This document shows positions 4,974-5,005 of a stretch of DNA of 5,005 bases, in pieces; the stretch's first letter is position 1; the number at the start of each line of letters is the position of its first letter. Below the pieces are notes generated by a model. The model was not told the DNA's origin, made no database searches, and saw only the letters and a program-made list of their open reading frames with translations. This stretch comes from Anaerolineales bacterium (GTDB lineage: Bacteria > Chloroflexota > Anaerolineae > Anaerolineales > E44-bin32): NCBI GenBank assembly GCA_030606845.1, contig JAUWFP010000181.1:1-5005 (forward strand), written 5' to 3'. A program made the position numbers and the translations under genes.

Positions 4974-5005
4974 CTACTTACGTTTGCGCTTCCGTTTGCG
5001 TTTCT
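4974..5005 (-). CDS. C-terminal end of a gene with a Lys-Arg repeat tail (partial)
   Basis: On the minus strand the last ten codons before the window edge read KRKRKRKRK followed by TAG at 4976-4974. Alternating Lys-Arg tails are found at the C-terminus of some RNA- or ribosome-binding proteins, and the mixed codons (AAA/AAG with CGC, CGG, CGT) favour selection on the protein over a simple DNA repeat. The direction and the 124-base distance to add fit a preceding gene on the same strand. With only ten codons visible, the product cannot be named, and a non-coding explanation remains possible. Confidence 0.4.
   Translation of the reverse strand, partial: KRKRKRKRK

Overview
The window is a stretch of ordinary bacterial chromosome with moderate GC content and tightly packed genes. 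It holds six complete protein-coding genes and two partial genes cut by the edges. No rRNA, tRNA, CRISPR array, insertion sequence or phage gene was seen. The overall look suggests an environmental bacterium, possibly a Chloroflexota (Anaerolineae-like) lineage: a MutM followed by an acidic single-pass membrane protein, an adenosine deaminase with a TTG start, and a DUF3179-like protein. This lineage guess rests on general resemblance of the proteins and is weak.

Layout on the plus strand. Bases 1-472 carry the 3' end of a DUF3179-like gene. A compact type II toxin-antitoxin operon follows (621-1186): a ribbon-helix-helix antitoxin and a MazF/PemK-type endoribonuclease that overlap by 16 bases. 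Its promoter has a perfect TATAAT box inside a perfect palindrome that looks like the autoregulatory operator. Next is mutM (fpg, 1302-2126), the formamidopyrimidine-DNA glycosylase of oxidative base repair. Its promoter lies so close to the ATG that the transcript is probably leaderless. MutM is translationally coupled (ATGA overlap) to an unrecognised membrane-anchored acidic protein (2123-2947).

Layout on the minus strand, converging on the mutM operon with only four bases between stop codons. Reading leftward, there is the last part of a gene ending in a Lys-Arg repeat tail (stop at 4974), then adenosine deaminase (add, 4849-3806), then a metallo-beta-lactamase-fold hydrolase (3800-2952) starting five bases after add. 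The last two are probably one transcript. A good intrinsic-terminator-like hairpin for the plus-strand operon lies inside the 3' coding end of the hydrolase gene.

How the genes relate: the toxin-antitoxin pair is a self-contained module. mutM plus the membrane protein, and add plus the hydrolase, are two housekeeping operons meeting tail to tail. I found no convincing new multi-gene system. The items most worth following are the unknown acidic membrane protein with two apparently related C-terminal modules, the leaderless mutM arrangement, and the terminator embedded in the opposing gene.
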